Assembly: GCA_964388155.1 (NCBI GenBank)
Contig: CAYLYH010000027.1
Span: 1 to 32,481 of the forward strand
Direction of reading: 5' to 3'
Source of the DNA: JACNKV01 sp964388155
GTDB taxonomy: Bacteria; Fidelibacterota; Marinisomatia; Marinisomatales; JACNKV01
DNA length: 32,481 nt
Shown here: positions 15,379-24,687 of the stretch, in pieces
How the letters are laid out: every line of letters starts with the position of its first letter
How positions within the stretch are numbered: position 1 is the stretch's first letter
Translations under genes and position numbers: made by a program
Notes under the pieces: generated by a model
Databases searched by the model: none
Seen by the model: the letters and a program-made list of their open reading frames with translations, nothing else
Told to the model about the DNA's origin: nothing

Positions 15379-18219
15379 CTACTCACTACTTTTCTCCGGG
15401 TATAGGGTTACCTGCACAATATTCTTAGTTCCGAAATATTGTTTTGCCGCCTGTTGAATGTTATCCAATGTTAACTCATTGACCAGAGCTTCAAACTGTA
15501 AAATATTTGAAAGGTCTTGATCGTGAATAGAATATGACGATAATTGTCTTAACCAAAATTTATTTTCTTTTAGAGATGTCTCTCTCTCACGACGCTGTGT
15601 TTCTTTTACTTTATTCAGATATTTTTCAGTCGTGCCCGTTGTCATCAAACTGTCAATCTGCTCAAAAACAGCTTCTGTCAATTCCTCTACTCTTTCAGGG
15701 GCACAGCCAAATGAAACCGTGAGCCTGTAATCTTCATCCGGGTAATGATCTGTCGATGCCCAAACACCTACGCCATAAACACCGCCCATATCTTCTCGCA
15801 GAACTTCTCTCAGTTTGATGCGGAATGCACGTGCCATAGAATTTAATTCATACCGATTTTCTCGATTCCACTCAAATGGACCGGTGAAGATAATTTGCGT
15901 CATACTTTTAGGGTCCATCCCTTTTATCACTGATTTGTTTATTCTCCCAACCGGCGGATTGATGTTGTTATCCACCCATGCTTCTTTTCTGTGAATGGTC
16001 GGCAAACCTCCTAACCAGGTTTGGAGAAGTGGTTTAATTGCATCCGGTTCAAAATTCCCCACGAAAAAGAATGTAAAGTCACCGGCATCCTCAAATCTGT
16101 CTTTGTAAAACGTATAGGCGGTTTCTAAATCAATTTCGTCAAGAAAGTCCAACGTCCATGGGCGTTCACGATGGTGGTATTGTGCCATCGTAACTTGGAT
16201 AGTGTCCTGATACGCCGATTCCGGTCTTGAGCTTCGGTTTTCTAAAAATCCACGCCACCGTGAAAGTGTCGCTTCAAATGCATCTTCATCCATACGCGGA
16301 GCTGTAAAGTATAAATAGATCAGCTGAAACATCGTTTCTATATCTTTCGGAGAAGCTGATCCCGATATCCCTTCAAATAATCCGTCGATATATGGTGAAA
16401 CAGACACGACCTTTCCGGCCAGTTTCTTTTCAAGCTCTATTTGTGTAATACCTCCGATCCCAAAGTTTCCAATCAGAGATGCGGCGGCGTCCGCAGAAGC
16501 GTATCCGGTATCTGAAATTTTTGATTTTCCACCGGGACTGAAAGCTGTAAATAAGATTTCATCATTTTTGAATTTCGTCGGTTTTAGCAGGATAGTTACT
16601 CCATTCGACAAGATTATTTTCTCAACGTCAATATCCTCCAATAATTCAGAGGATTCAATTTTCGAAGGAGTGGGAATTATTTTTACGAGAGGATCATCCG
16701 AAACCGCATCGATATAGGGAGCGATGTCCATTGTTTTTACTTCGGCAAACAGCGACAGGAGTTCTTCATCTCCGGGAAGAATAAGAGATTCCTTTTCCGG
16801 GGCACTGACCGTAATGACACGATTTCCTCCCGGAAGCATTTCAGCACTCATTTGATTGATATCAAGTAATTGGATATTTGGCAGGATATTTTTGTAAAGT
16901 TCTAACTCATATTCGATGCCGGGGATAGACTCTCCTTCAAGATAATTTCGAACATACTCACCCACGTACCTCTTTGATTCAGTTTTATCCCTCTCATCGT
17001 ATGCCTGTTTAATTCTTCTCATAAATTCAGTTTTTTGGCGATCCAATTCGGTTTGCGTAAATCCAAAGAGTGCAACACGTTCTGCCTCCATAAGAATCGT
17101 TCTCAGTCCGTCGGTAATTCCATCTTCTTTGACCCCCGCTAACAAGACATGTGCGGATTTGGACAGTGCAATATTATTCGTGAAGGAGTACGCATACATA
17201 AAAGATGCATCCGGCTTTTTGGTTATTTCATCGAAACGAGCATTGATCATACCGGAATACAAATTTTCAAGGATATTATGTCTATAGTTTTCTTTCGTTT
17301 GTTCATTCCTGACCGGTTTTTTGAAATACACAGTAACATTGGTACGAGTTGCTTCCGGATCTGAAGCAATGGACACAAATGTTTTTTCATGATCCGGTAC
17401 CGGAAATATTTTGCGTTCTCTTGGCTTTTTAACTACCGGGAATTTTTCAAAATAATTCTTAACATATTCTTCAATTTCTGCGGAATCAAAATCTCCAACC
17501 GCAACGACCGCCATCAAATCGGGACGGTACCAATCTCTGTAGAATCTGCGTAGAGTTTCATAATGTGCTGTGTCAACAATAGCTATATCACCAATGGGTA
17601 AGCGCTTTGAATACATCGAATTGTTATACAAAATTGGCGCGTGTTTATTCCACATCCGCATACCGGCACCTTGCCCTAACCGCCACTCTTCCTTGATAAC
17701 GCCTCGTTCTTTATCAATTTCCTCGTCCTCAAATGCAACACCGTGCGCCCAGTCTTCCAAAATTTGGAATGCCTGTTTTATTACTTCCGGGTCATCCATT
17801 GGAACCTGCAGTTTGTAAACCGTCTCATCAAAAGATGTATGTGCATTTAAGTCTGCACCAAATCTCATTCCGATACCTTCCAGATAATCCACAAGTTCTG
17901 ATTTATTAAAATGTGTCAATCCGTTAAATGCCATGTGTTCTACAAAATGGGCAAGACCTTTCTGGTCTTCATCTTCTAAAATAGATCCGGCATTTATTGC
18001 CAACCTCAAGACGGCACGATTTTCCGGTTTATGGTTTTCACGGATGTAATAGCGAAGTCCGTTACTCAATGTACCGATGGTTACATTCGGATCTACCGGC
18101 AATACAGCCGCCGATGGCTCTACAGATTCTTCACAACAGGATTTTTTTTGACATAAACCCGCGCAACTTATCACGGTTAATAAAATAATTGTTCCAAAAA
18201 TTAGTGTTATACGTTTCAT
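15379..18219 (-). CDS. M16-family zinc metalloprotease, lipoprotein
   Basis: The 946-residue product has the usual size of the two-domain PqqL-like M16 peptidases. A lipoprotein signal ends at VISC (Cys19). The inverted zinc motif HxxEH is H91-F-V-E-H95, with the third ligand Glu171 in DKERGVIKEE, so the first half is catalytic. A second M16 half follows from about residue 540 without the zinc motif (GKSKISDTGYASADAAAS), as expected. It likely cleaves small peptides at the inner face of the outer membrane or in the periplasm. AGGAG lies 9 bases before the ATG. Together with the neighbouring C1 peptidase it forms a pair of exported peptide-degrading enzymes on the same strand. Confidence 0.93.
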   Translation of the reverse strand: MKRITLIFGTIILLTVISCAGLCQKKSCCEESVEPSAAVLPVDPNVTIGTLSNGLRYYIRENHKPENRAVLRLAINAGSILEDEDQKGLAHFVEHMAFNGLTHFNKSELVDYLEGIGMRFGADLNAHTSFDETVYKLQVPMDDPEVIKQAFQILEDWAHGVAFEDEEIDKERGVIKEEWRLGQGAGMRMWNKHAPILYNNSMYSKRLPIGDIAIVDTAHYETLRRFYRDWYRPDLMAVVAVGDFDSAEIEEYVKNYFEKFPVVKKPRERKIFPVPDHEKTFVSIASDPEATRTNVTVYFKKPVRNEQTKENYRHNILENLYSGMINARFDEITKKPDASFMYAYSFTNNIALSKSAHVLLAGVKEDGITDGLRTILMEAERVALFGFTQTELDRQKTEFMRRIKQAYDERDKTESKRYVGEYVRNYLEGESIPGIEYELELYKNILPNIQLLDINQMSAEMLPGGNRVITVSAPEKESLILPGDEELLSLFAEVKTMDIAPYIDAVSDDPLVKIIPTPSKIESSELLEDIDVEKIILSNGVTILLKPTKFKNDEILFTAFSPGGKSKISDTGYASADAAASLIGNFGIGGITQIELEKKLAGKVVSVSPYIDGLFEGISGSASPKDIETMFQLIYLYFTAPRMDEDAFEATLSRWRGFLENRSSRPESAYQDTIQVTMAQYHHRERPWTLDFLDEIDLETAYTFYKDRFEDAGDFTFFFVGNFEPDAIKPLLQTWLGGLPTIHRKEAWVDNNINPPVGRINKSVIKGMDPKSMTQIIFTGPFEWNRENRYELNSMARAFRIKLREVLREDMGGVYGVGVWASTDHYPDEDYRLTVSFGCAPERVEELTEAVFEQIDSLMTTGTTEKYLNKVKETQRRERETSLKENKFWLRQLSSYSIHDQDLSNILQFEALVNELTLDNIQQAAKQYFGTKNIVQVTLYPEKSSE

Positions 18220-18232
18220 GGGTTAAACTCCT

Positions 18233-18288
18233 GTGTAAAAGTGTTAGGGTGTGCAAGTGTTAGGCTGTTAAAGTATTAAAGTGTTAAA
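18233..18288. repeat. Octamer tandem array, GTGTTAAA type
   Basis: Seven octamers are in exact phase: gtgtaaaa, gtgttagg, gtgtgcaa, gtgttagg, ctgttaaa, gtattaaa, gtgttaaa. The array fills the spacer between the M16 peptidase start and the HD-GYP gene stop. Confidence 0.85.
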
Positions 18289-18342
18289 GCTTTCATGTTC
18301 CCGTAGCGGATAAGTGTTAAGAATATGAAATAAATAAAATCT

Positions 18343-19551
18343 CTAGTCAATATATTTTCCACGGATGGCTTTCACAGTATCATAGATCTCAAAAAAGCAG
18401 TCAATCAATTCCGGGTCAAATTGTGTCCCGCTGCATTTCCGTAATTCGTTTAACGTATCTTCTTCCGTCCACGCTTTTTTGTAAACCCGAATGGACATTA
18501 ATGCGTCATAGACATCCGCAATCGCGACAATCCTGCCACCTAACGGAATTTCTTCTCCCTTATATCCTTCTCCCATGGATTCAATATCCTGATTAATATC
18601 CCCAATTTTCCCGGGATATCCCGTGCCATCCCAATTTTCATGATGCATCAGAGCAATTTTTTCTGAAAGTTGATCAATCTCTGACTTTGAATTTAAAAAC
18701 AGTCTTGCCCCATAAATCGTATGAAAGTTCATAATCATTCGTTCATCGTCATCAAACCGACCGGGTTTTTTCAAAATTAAATCAGAAATAGCAATTTTTC
18801 CAACGTCATGCAACATTCCTGCAAGTCGCATATTCCCTTTTTGTTTCTTAATCTCAAGTGGATCCATCCCTTGCTTAGTCGCCCAATGCACATAAAGTTC
18901 TGCGGCAACAGCTCCGACGCGATTTACATGAGCACCGGTCTCTTTCGGATCTCTTAACTCCGCCATTTTGATCATTCGCAAAATTAATTCTCTTGTCAAT
19001 TCCGCACGCTCTATGTGAACAGAGGCATTTCCTGCAAAATACGTGATGAGCATTTCATCTTCTTTTGAAAACGGAATAATGTCTTTCTCGGGCGTATGTG
19101 CGTTGATTAATTGAAGTACACCGACGATGTTTTGGTGAGCGTTAATAATCGGCGCTGTCAGCATTGATGTTGTTCGATACCCGGAGTTTTTATCAAATGA
19201 TGAATTAAACGAAAACGGTAATGCCTCGTCCAATGAATAGACATCCGGAATATTTAATAATTCTCTCCGGTTCGCAACATAGCCCGCAATGGAGTTATCA
19301 TTGATCGGGACTTTAAATGCAGCGTATAAATTTTTATTATCCAGATTAGAGGTAAATAACGTATCATTTTGCGTATAACTAAAGACAAGATTATCTCCAT
19401 CTGTGATATATAACGTTCCTGAATCGGCGTGGGTCATTTCCCTTGCACGAGTGAGTAAATAATCAAGAACCGCATCCAAATCCTGAATTTGACTGATCTC
19501 TTCATTCAATTTCAGAATGGATTGCAACTGAATTTTTTGTGATGTTACCAT
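18343..19551 (-). CDS. GAF plus HD-GYP domain protein, probable c-di-GMP phosphodiesterase
   Basis: The 402-residue product has an N-terminal coiled region (about 5-35), a GAF sensor domain (about 25-180) and an HD-GYP domain (about 190-400). The catalytic HD is at 248-249 (LHDVGK), and HHENWDGTGYPG (303-314) carries both the second His pair and the GYP triplet. HD-GYP domains hydrolyse cyclic-di-GMP to GMP, and the GAF domain presumably binds a small molecule that controls this. No membrane segment or signal peptide is seen, so it is cytoplasmic. It is monocistronic, with repeat-filled spacers on both sides. Confidence 0.93.
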   Translation of the reverse strand: MVTSQKIQLQSILKLNEEISQIQDLDAVLDYLLTRAREMTHADSGTLYITDGDNLVFSYTQNDTLFTSNLDNKNLYAAFKVPINDNSIAGYVANRRELLNIPDVYSLDEALPFSFNSSFDKNSGYRTTSMLTAPIINAHQNIVGVLQLINAHTPEKDIIPFSKEDEMLITYFAGNASVHIERAELTRELILRMIKMAELRDPKETGAHVNRVGAVAAELYVHWATKQGMDPLEIKKQKGNMRLAGMLHDVGKIAISDLILKKPGRFDDDERMIMNFHTIYGARLFLNSKSEIDQLSEKIALMHHENWDGTGYPGKIGDINQDIESMGEGYKGEEIPLGGRIVAIADVYDALMSIRVYKKAWTEEDTLNELRKCSGTQFDPELIDCFFEIYDTVKAIRGKYID

Positions 19552-19637
19552 TTTTATCCTAAAGTTTTATTGCGTCAGTATAGCTTCGTAAAATACAGAA
19601 TCATTCTCACATAGTTCCATGATTAAAAAGGAAGAAA

Positions 19638-19726
19638 GTATTAAAGTGTTCGTGTGTTAATGTGATAGTGTGATAAAGCACTTGTCCACTACCAACTGCT
19701 GACGGTCAACCGCCGACTGCCAACTG
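19638..19726. repeat. Adjacent octamer and heptamer tandem arrays
   Basis: Five octamers run from 19638 to 19677 (gtattaaa, gtgttcgt, gtgttaat, gtgatagt, gtgataaa). After 14 bases, five heptamers run from 19692 to 19726 (ccaactg, ctgacgg, tcaaccg, ccgactg, ccaactg). Two array types with different periods stand next to each other between the HD-GYP and CoA-transferase genes. Confidence 0.8.
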
Positions 19727-19731
19727 TCTCC

Positions 19732-20502
19732 TTAAATATAATATCGGTCTTTGTCGACTTCATCCCGCAGGATTCGCAATTCTTCATCGGTTGGTTCTTT
19801 GTTGCTCTGAATATTCTCAGGAATCACCAATTCAAAGCCGGTGTTCTCTGTTACATTTTCGGCGGACACTCCCGGATTTAATGCCAACAGTTTCATCCAT
19901 TTTGTTTCAGTATCAAATCCAAGCGTACATAAATTTGTGACTACACGATATGGTCCTGTGTTTCGGGGCAGGCCGGCTTCCTCTCTTGCTCCGGGTCCGG
20001 TCAGATAACCGGGAGTCGTAATAAAATCGACTTTTGGAATAAATCGTCGTTTGTCATGCTGCATAATTGCAATCGTCTTCCAGCATGTGCTCCCTACATC
20101 ATTTCCGCCGCCCGACCCGGGCAAACGAACTTTCGGTTTAGAATGATTATCCCCGATGATGGTTGAATTGAGATTCCCGTACATATCAATTTGCGCACCA
20201 CCTAAAAACCCGTAATCCACAAATCCTCGTTGAGCTGTTTCCATGATATCACAAATTCCTGCAGCCGCCACACCGCGGTTGAATGTCCGCATATCTCCGA
20301 CGGCAAGCGGAAGTTTATCCAATTGTGCACCGACGCCGCCAAACTCAAAAATAGAAATGAGATTAGGTGCATATAGTTTTTGAGCAAGAGACGCCGCAAG
20401 CATCGGGATTCCCGTTCCGATAAAACACGTGGTGCCATCTTCCATTAATCGTGCTGAAATACAAATGAGGAGCTCCGAAGAATTGTAACGAGGTTTATTC
20501 AT
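19732..20502 (-). CDS. CoA-transferase subunit B (glutaconate CoA-transferase-like)
   Basis: The frame opens at 20526, but ATG at 20502 (MNKPRYNSSELLICI) has GGGAG just upstream and overlaps the subunit A stop by 8 bases, giving 257 residues. It belongs to the family I CoA-transferase beta class of the GctB type. The glycine-rich GTGIPMLAASLAQ and the FEFGGVGAQ segment, with the presumed catalytic Glu, are typical; PGYLTGPGAREEAGLP and LTGPG further on are family patterns. With subunit A it moves CoA between a carboxylate and an acyl-CoA; the substrate cannot be read here. An IpdAB-like ring-opening role is the main alternative. Confidence 0.87.
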   Translation of the reverse strand: MNKPRYNSSELLICISARLMEDGTTCFIGTGIPMLAASLAQKLYAPNLISIFEFGGVGAQLDKLPLAVGDMRTFNRGVAAAGICDIMETAQRGFVDYGFLGGAQIDMYGNLNSTIIGDNHSKPKVRLPGSGGGNDVGSTCWKTIAIMQHDKRRFIPKVDFITTPGYLTGPGAREEAGLPRNTGPYRVVTNLCTLGFDTETKWMKLLALNPGVSAENVTENTGFELVIPENIQSNKEPTDEELRILRDEVDKDRYYI

Positions 20503-21469
20503 CTCTGCTCCCAATACGTAACGCATCTAATGTCTTATTCCCGACCTTCGCTAAATAGTCTTCATGATTTTGAATATCATAAATCCATGTGTTCAGATAT
20601 TCTTCTATATCGGCTTCATCTTTCGTGGCATTTACATAGTCCCGGATATGCTGTTCATCCCGCTCGTAACAGTTCGTCATTTCCCCGGGATGCGCTCCAA
20701 AAGGAGCTTCGACGACCGCATCCACCAGATAATATGGGATGATGGTTCTATCCGGCTGGCTGCGAATGACATCTTCATTCACAATTTCCTCAGCAGAAAT
20801 AATGAGCCGTTTGGAAGCTCTTGCCATCTCTGCTGCAAACCCGCTGATACCATCAATTTGACAATTTCCGTATTTATCAGCTCGACTCACATGGATGAAA
20901 CCCACATCCAAAATCAGTGCGGGCAACAAACAAAGTTTCTTCCCTGTAAACGGACATTCGGCTACTTTTGCTGCGCTGTATTTGAATGTATCCGTACCCA
21001 GCATAACTTGAGTAGGAAGAAACGGTACACCCATTGCAGCAGCTTTAAACCTCCAGGTAAGTGCCGCATTTGACCACTCAACAATTTTTTGGACATAACC
21101 ACTTTCCACTGATCGTCGTGCGTTCGCAGAAAGGCCGTAAACCTCAAAACCGATATATGTCCAATCCAGTTGTTTCACCGCATTTGCTGCTGCTAACAGA
21201 TCGGATTCAAAAACGCCTTGCCCGGCACATTTCAATTCACGAAAACCCTGGCGCAGTATCTCGCGAACAAGAGACATCGGAGCACGAACCGTCCCATATA
21301 ACTCAATTCCGATGTAATCACCCTCTGCGAGAAACAGTGATACCGCTTCTCGCTCCGTCATCCGTTTGTCGATTAACTCTCTGGTTTTATGTGTGCGGTT
21401 CCATTCCCGAAATGCATCTATATCCGGAGGTTGGATTAATTCTCCACGTCCGCTTGATAAGATATTCAT
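20495..21469 (-). CDS. CoA-transferase subunit A (glutaconate CoA-transferase-like)
   Basis: The 324-residue alpha subunit pairs with the overlapping beta subunit gene. Family patterns include ELIDKRMTEREAV near the N-terminus, DVGFIHVSRADKYGNCQI at about 190-210, and PFGAHPGEMTNCYERDEQHI at about 255-275. GctA-type proteins have about 320 residues, so it is full length. No other fermentation or degradation gene is adjacent, so the metabolic pathway stays open. No clear Shine-Dalgarno precedes the ATG, and the spacer upstream carries imperfect gtgttag-like sequence. Confidence 0.87.
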   Translation of the reverse strand: MNILSSGRGELIQPPDIDAFREWNRTHKTRELIDKRMTEREAVSLFLAEGDYIGIELYGTVRAPMSLVREILRQGFRELKCAGQGVFESDLLAAANAVKQLDWTYIGFEVYGLSANARRSVESGYVQKIVEWSNAALTWRFKAAAMGVPFLPTQVMLGTDTFKYSAAKVAECPFTGKKLCLLPALILDVGFIHVSRADKYGNCQIDGISGFAAEMARASKRLIISAEEIVNEDVIRSQPDRTIIPYYLVDAVVEAPFGAHPGEMTNCYERDEQHIRDYVNATKDEADIEEYLNTWIYDIQNHEDYLAKVGNKTLDALRIGSRDE

Positions 21470-21564
21470 AGTTCTGGGTGTTAGGTTCTGAGTGTTGGAG
21501 GCTGGTCACCCTTGTTCCTCTTCACCTCATCTCCCCTAACCTTTCACGGCAAACTCAGGATAGT

Positions 21565-22875
21565 TTAGTACAAATAGCCTAAACCAATGTAAAGTCCGCT
21601 GGTTCCATCTTGTTCATCTGCAGCCATTCCGTAATCGACAGCAACAATGAAGTTCTCATTAAGCGCGATTCTAAATCCACCACCGTAAGACAGATGCAGC
21701 GATTCCTCTCCACTTGGTACTTCTGTCGTCGGATATTTATCCATGACCTGACCGCCATCTACAAAAGCGTTTAAGGCTAAATAAAGATTCTGACCAAAGA
21801 CCTGTGTTCTCAGGAATTTCCAGCGCAATTCAGTGTTAAACAGAGCAATGGAATTTCCAACAACTCGGTTTTTAAGTATTCCGCGCATGGTTTTTGAACC
21901 GCCGAATCCTTCCTGTGTCTGATAACTGCTTTGGTAGTACGGCAGCATAAAGAAAGGAATATCTCCACTCAGAACACCTTGATATCCTACGCGATACGCA
22001 AATGATAAGTCATCAGGAATTATGCTGAAATATTGACGATGTGTGAACGTAAATACGGAATAATCAAAGTCACTGCCCAAGAAACTCGGAACAACCTGGA
22101 CAAGTCCTTCCGTCCACATTCCGCTCATAGGATTGGCTTCGTTGTCTCTGGTATCATAAACTGCACCAAATTTCAGATAATTCGTGCTTCCACCCTCTTT
22201 TTCATCCGTGCTGATTATACCATCATCGACCATTTCATCATAAAGACCGTCTACAGCCGGAAGTTCATCTTCATCTTCCTGATCTTCGTTCAGAGTTTCA
22301 ATATCGACGGAGGCAACTTCCGTGTTAAATATTCCGATTCCAAACAGTCCGTTCAGATTATCCCCGTAGATCTTTTTCTGAAAATCAGCCGTTAATTTAG
22401 TGACATTTCGTTCGTGGCGGTAATAAACACGGGTTTTATAGAGATCATTATTATAATCTTCATTATCAACATCTGATATCTCAAAGACCGGATTATAGCT
22501 TGCTTCATAGCCGTTAAATCCGTAGAACGGCAATGCCTGCTCAGTCATGTACGCCAATTCTCCGGTAACCCGTAAACCAAGCGGCAGTAAATATTTTGAA
22601 TCAAACTGCACACGGTTGATTCCGCCACCTTTGGTTGTCCTTGAAACCTCAAGGTAAATTTGATATTTATAATCGGGATACACTGAACCGTCGCCGTAGT
22701 TATACGGGTTCAGAATTATACCGTATAAAAGTCCGATATCTGAATTACCGCCAATTGCCGGAACACCACCAAAACTCCATCCGGTTGGGGTTTTGTCTTC
22801 ATCCTGTGCGATTACCACACTCATCATCATAACGATGACAAATACCAATAATCTGTTTCGTCTTAGTTTTTTCAT
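21565..22875 (-). CDS. Omp85/BamA-like outer-membrane barrel, no POTRA domain
   Basis: The 436-residue product has a signal peptide (MKKLRRNRLLVFVIVMMMSVVIAQ) and then alternating beta-strand patterns up to a C-terminal strand ending in GLYIGLGYLY, as in 16-stranded Omp85 barrels. GFGGSKTMRGILKNRVVGN at about 325-343 fits the conserved loop-6 segment of the family ('G....lRGy....'). There is no room for POTRA domains before the barrel, so it matches the short 'surface antigen' form, not BamA itself. A very acidic insert (about 195-217, EDQEDEDELPAVDG) probably forms an external loop. GGAGG lies 5 bases before the ATG. Its transport substrate is unknown. Confidence 0.82.
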   Translation of the reverse strand: MKKLRRNRLLVFVIVMMMSVVIAQDEDKTPTGWSFGGVPAIGGNSDIGLLYGIILNPYNYGDGSVYPDYKYQIYLEVSRTTKGGGINRVQFDSKYLLPLGLRVTGELAYMTEQALPFYGFNGYEASYNPVFEISDVDNEDYNNDLYKTRVYYRHERNVTKLTADFQKKIYGDNLNGLFGIGIFNTEVASVDIETLNEDQEDEDELPAVDGLYDEMVDDGIISTDEKEGGSTNYLKFGAVYDTRDNEANPMSGMWTEGLVQVVPSFLGSDFDYSVFTFTHRQYFSIIPDDLSFAYRVGYQGVLSGDIPFFMLPYYQSSYQTQEGFGGSKTMRGILKNRVVGNSIALFNTELRWKFLRTQVFGQNLYLALNAFVDGGQVMDKYPTTEVPSGEESLHLSYGGGFRIALNENFIVAVDYGMAADEQDGTSGLYIGLGYLY

Positions 22876-22967
22876 GATTCCTCCATGTATGTGACGATTA
22901 TTGAAATGAATAAGCTATGGAATTTCATCATATTTCACCATAAATGCATTAGTTTTTATTAATCTAT

Positions 22968-22999
22968 GTGTTAAAGTGTTAGTGTGTTCAAGTGTTAGT
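22968..22999. repeat. Octamer tandem array, GTGTTAAA/GTGTTAGT type
   Basis: Four octamers are in exact phase: gtgttaaa, gtgttagt, gtgttcaa, gtgttagt. The array lies in the 254-base spacer between the divergent Omp85-like and MFS genes, which must also hold both promoters. Confidence 0.85.
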
Positions 23000-23129
23000 G
23001 AATTGAGTTTTTGGTAACATAAAATATCTTCATCACTTTTGTTTACGTTATTTCAACATTTCCTAAAATATTTTAATGTAAATTCCGTGCAAGTATTCAA
23101 GATATTTACATAATAACCAAGGAGGTAAT

Positions 23130-24407
23130 ATGCTTGATCAACGAAAATCAATTTGGGGATGGTCTATATACGACTGGGCGAACTCTGCATTTGCAACCAC
23201 CGTCATGTCGGGATTCTTCCCTCTGTTCTTCAAAGGATATTGGGCAAACCCGGATAACCCTGCCGAAAGTACGTTTTATTTAGGATTAGCAAATTCTATC
23301 GGTTCCATCATCGTGGCAGCTTTAGCGCCATTCCTGGGTGCTATTGCAGATCGCGGATCCGCCAAGAAAAAATTCATGTATATATTTGCCTTTTTGGGCA
23401 TCATCATGACCGGCGGGTTGTGGATGGTGGCTCAAGGACAATGGCAAATGGCGGTACTGTTTTATGTCATTGCGACCATCGGTTTCTCCGGCGGAAACAT
23501 TTTTTATGACTCCCTCTTACCCGGAGTAGCTTCGGAAAAGAAAGTTGATTACACATCCTCTCTTGGTTTTGCCATGGGGTACATCGGTGGCGGATTGTTA
23601 TTCCTGGTAAACGTTGTTATGTACCTCAAACCGGAACTTTTTGGTATCCCTGATGGCGCAACTGCAATTCGTATTTCTTTCGTATCTGTAGCGGTATGGT
23701 GGGCGGTATTTACTATCCCAATCTGGCTCTGGGTTGACGAACCTGAAATTTATGAACCGGTCGGAATCGGTGCTGCGATCGGTCTTGGTTGGAAACAATT
23801 GATGGATACATTAAAAGATATACGTCATTTAAAAGTAGTGGGCATGTTTCTACTCGCCTATTGGTTATATATTGACGGCGTCGACACCATTGTGCGAATG
23901 GCAGTAGATTACGGGATGACATTAGGCTTCCCAAGCAGTGCCTTAATTACGGCATTATTGATGGTACAGTTTATTGCATTTCCTTCTGCCCTTCTTTACA
24001 ATTACTTCGCAACAAAAATTGGGTTGAAACCAGCAATCTTAGTCGGAATCGCCGGATACGGAGTTATCACCTTTCTCGGTTACTTTATGGCTGAAGAATG
24101 GCATTTTTACACATTGGCTGCAATGATCGGTTTATTCCAGGGAGGAATTCAGGCCCTCAGCAGAAGTATGTATACCCGCCTTATCCCGGCAGAAAAAGCC
24201 GCAGAATTCTTTGGGTTTTATAACATGCTTGGCAAATTCGCCGCTGTGATCGGTCCTATGATGATGGGGACAATTACCTTGATTACCGGAAATATCCGCT
24301 ATGGAATTCTGTCAATTTTGATTTTGTTCGTCCTTGGCGCATATTTCTTTATGAAAGTCAATATCGAAGAAGGACAGAAAATGGCAAGAGAATATCTATC
24401 GAAATAG
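23130..24407 (+). CDS. MFS transporter, UMF1 family
   Basis: The 425-residue protein has 12 hydrophobic segments. The start MLDQRKSIWGWSIYDWANSAFATTV carries the YDWANSAF signature of the UMF1 (Atg22-like) family, and GAIADRGSAKKK follows as the MFS loop 2-3 motif. The substrate is unknown; fungal Atg22 exports amino acids from the vacuole, but no function is established for the bacterial members. A strong Shine-Dalgarno AAGGAGG (23119-23125) stands 4 bases before the ATG. The gene is divergent from the Omp85-like gene and ends in a strong terminator 20 bases downstream. Confidence 0.93.
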   Translation: MLDQRKSIWGWSIYDWANSAFATTVMSGFFPLFFKGYWANPDNPAESTFYLGLANSIGSIIVAALAPFLGAIADRGSAKKKFMYIFAFLGIIMTGGLWMVAQGQWQMAVLFYVIATIGFSGGNIFYDSLLPGVASEKKVDYTSSLGFAMGYIGGGLLFLVNVVMYLKPELFGIPDGATAIRISFVSVAVWWAVFTIPIWLWVDEPEIYEPVGIGAAIGLGWKQLMDTLKDIRHLKVVGMFLLAYWLYIDGVDTIVRMAVDYGMTLGFPSSALITALLMVQFIAFPSALLYNYFATKIGLKPAILVGIAGYGVITFLGYFMAEEWHFYTLAAMIGLFQGGIQALSRSMYTRLIPAEKAAEFFGFYNMLGKFAAVIGPMMMGTITLITGNIRYGILSILILFVLGAYFFMKVNIEEGQKMAREYLSK

Positions 24408-24427
24408 ATTCAGTTCCAGTTTAATTG

Positions 24428-24464
24428 ATAAACAAACGCCCCGATTGTCGGGGCGTTTGTTTAT
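24428..24464 (+). terminator. Intrinsic terminator after the MFS gene
   Basis: An almost perfect stem of about 17 pairs (ACAAACGCCCCGA with TCGGGGCGTTTGT at its core, loop TTG) is followed by TTATTG. It can also be read from the other strand, which would help isolate the tRNA transcript. Confidence 0.93.
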
Positions 24465-24518
24465 TGAAAAAGTGCCCCCCTTGGAGAAAGGGGAAATCTC
24501 CTCAGGGGGCGGGGGTAG

Positions 24519-24590
24519 AGCGGGCGATGAGAATCGAACTCACGTCACGAGCTTGGGAAGCTCGGGTAATAACCATTATACGACGCCCGC
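24519..24590 (-). tRNA. tRNA-Gly, anticodon CCC
   Basis: On the minus strand the acceptor GCGGGCG (from 24590) pairs with CGCCCGC, followed by discriminator T at 24519. The D arm contains AATGGTTA, the anticodon stem CGAGC/GCTCG holds the loop TTCCCAA, so the anticodon is CCC, reading GGG. The T arm GTGAG-TTCGATT-CTCAT is canonical apart from a G-T end pair. The 3' CCA is not encoded: TCTACC follows, so it must be added after transcription. Confidence 0.95.
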
Positions 24591-24600
24591 AGCGATGGGA

Positions 24601-24630
24601 AATTTAGCGATTGACTACCGTCGGGAACAA
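24601..24630 (-). promoter_or_regulatory. Possible tRNA-Gly promoter
   Basis: On the minus strand TTGTTC (24625-24630) and TAAATT (24601-24606) are separated by 18 bases and lie 10 bases upstream of the mature tRNA 5' end. The match to a sigma-70-type promoter is moderate, and FCB bacteria may use other consensus sequences. Confidence 0.3.
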
Positions 24631-24687
24631 GGAAAATTACACGATACGCTGCTATGTAATTTAACTGCTAACCGTATTAGTTAAAAA

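Noticed and set aside
15258..15386. N-terminal extension of the C1 peptidase (43 codons)
   Set aside because: It precedes a clean signal peptide with its own ribosome site and overlaps the stop of the M16 gene; it has the composition of spacer sequence.
18233..18288. Octamer arrays as a CRISPR
   Set aside because: Units are 8 bases and contiguous with no spacers, and no cas genes are present.
24519..24590. tRNA 3' end as an attachment site with a second copy in the window
   Set aside because: No duplicate of the T-arm/acceptor sequence was found elsewhere in the window and no integrase gene is present.
24425..24684. Two plus-strand ORFs across the terminator and tRNA
   Set aside because: They read through an intrinsic terminator and the antisense of a canonical tRNA; no ribosome site or protein pattern.
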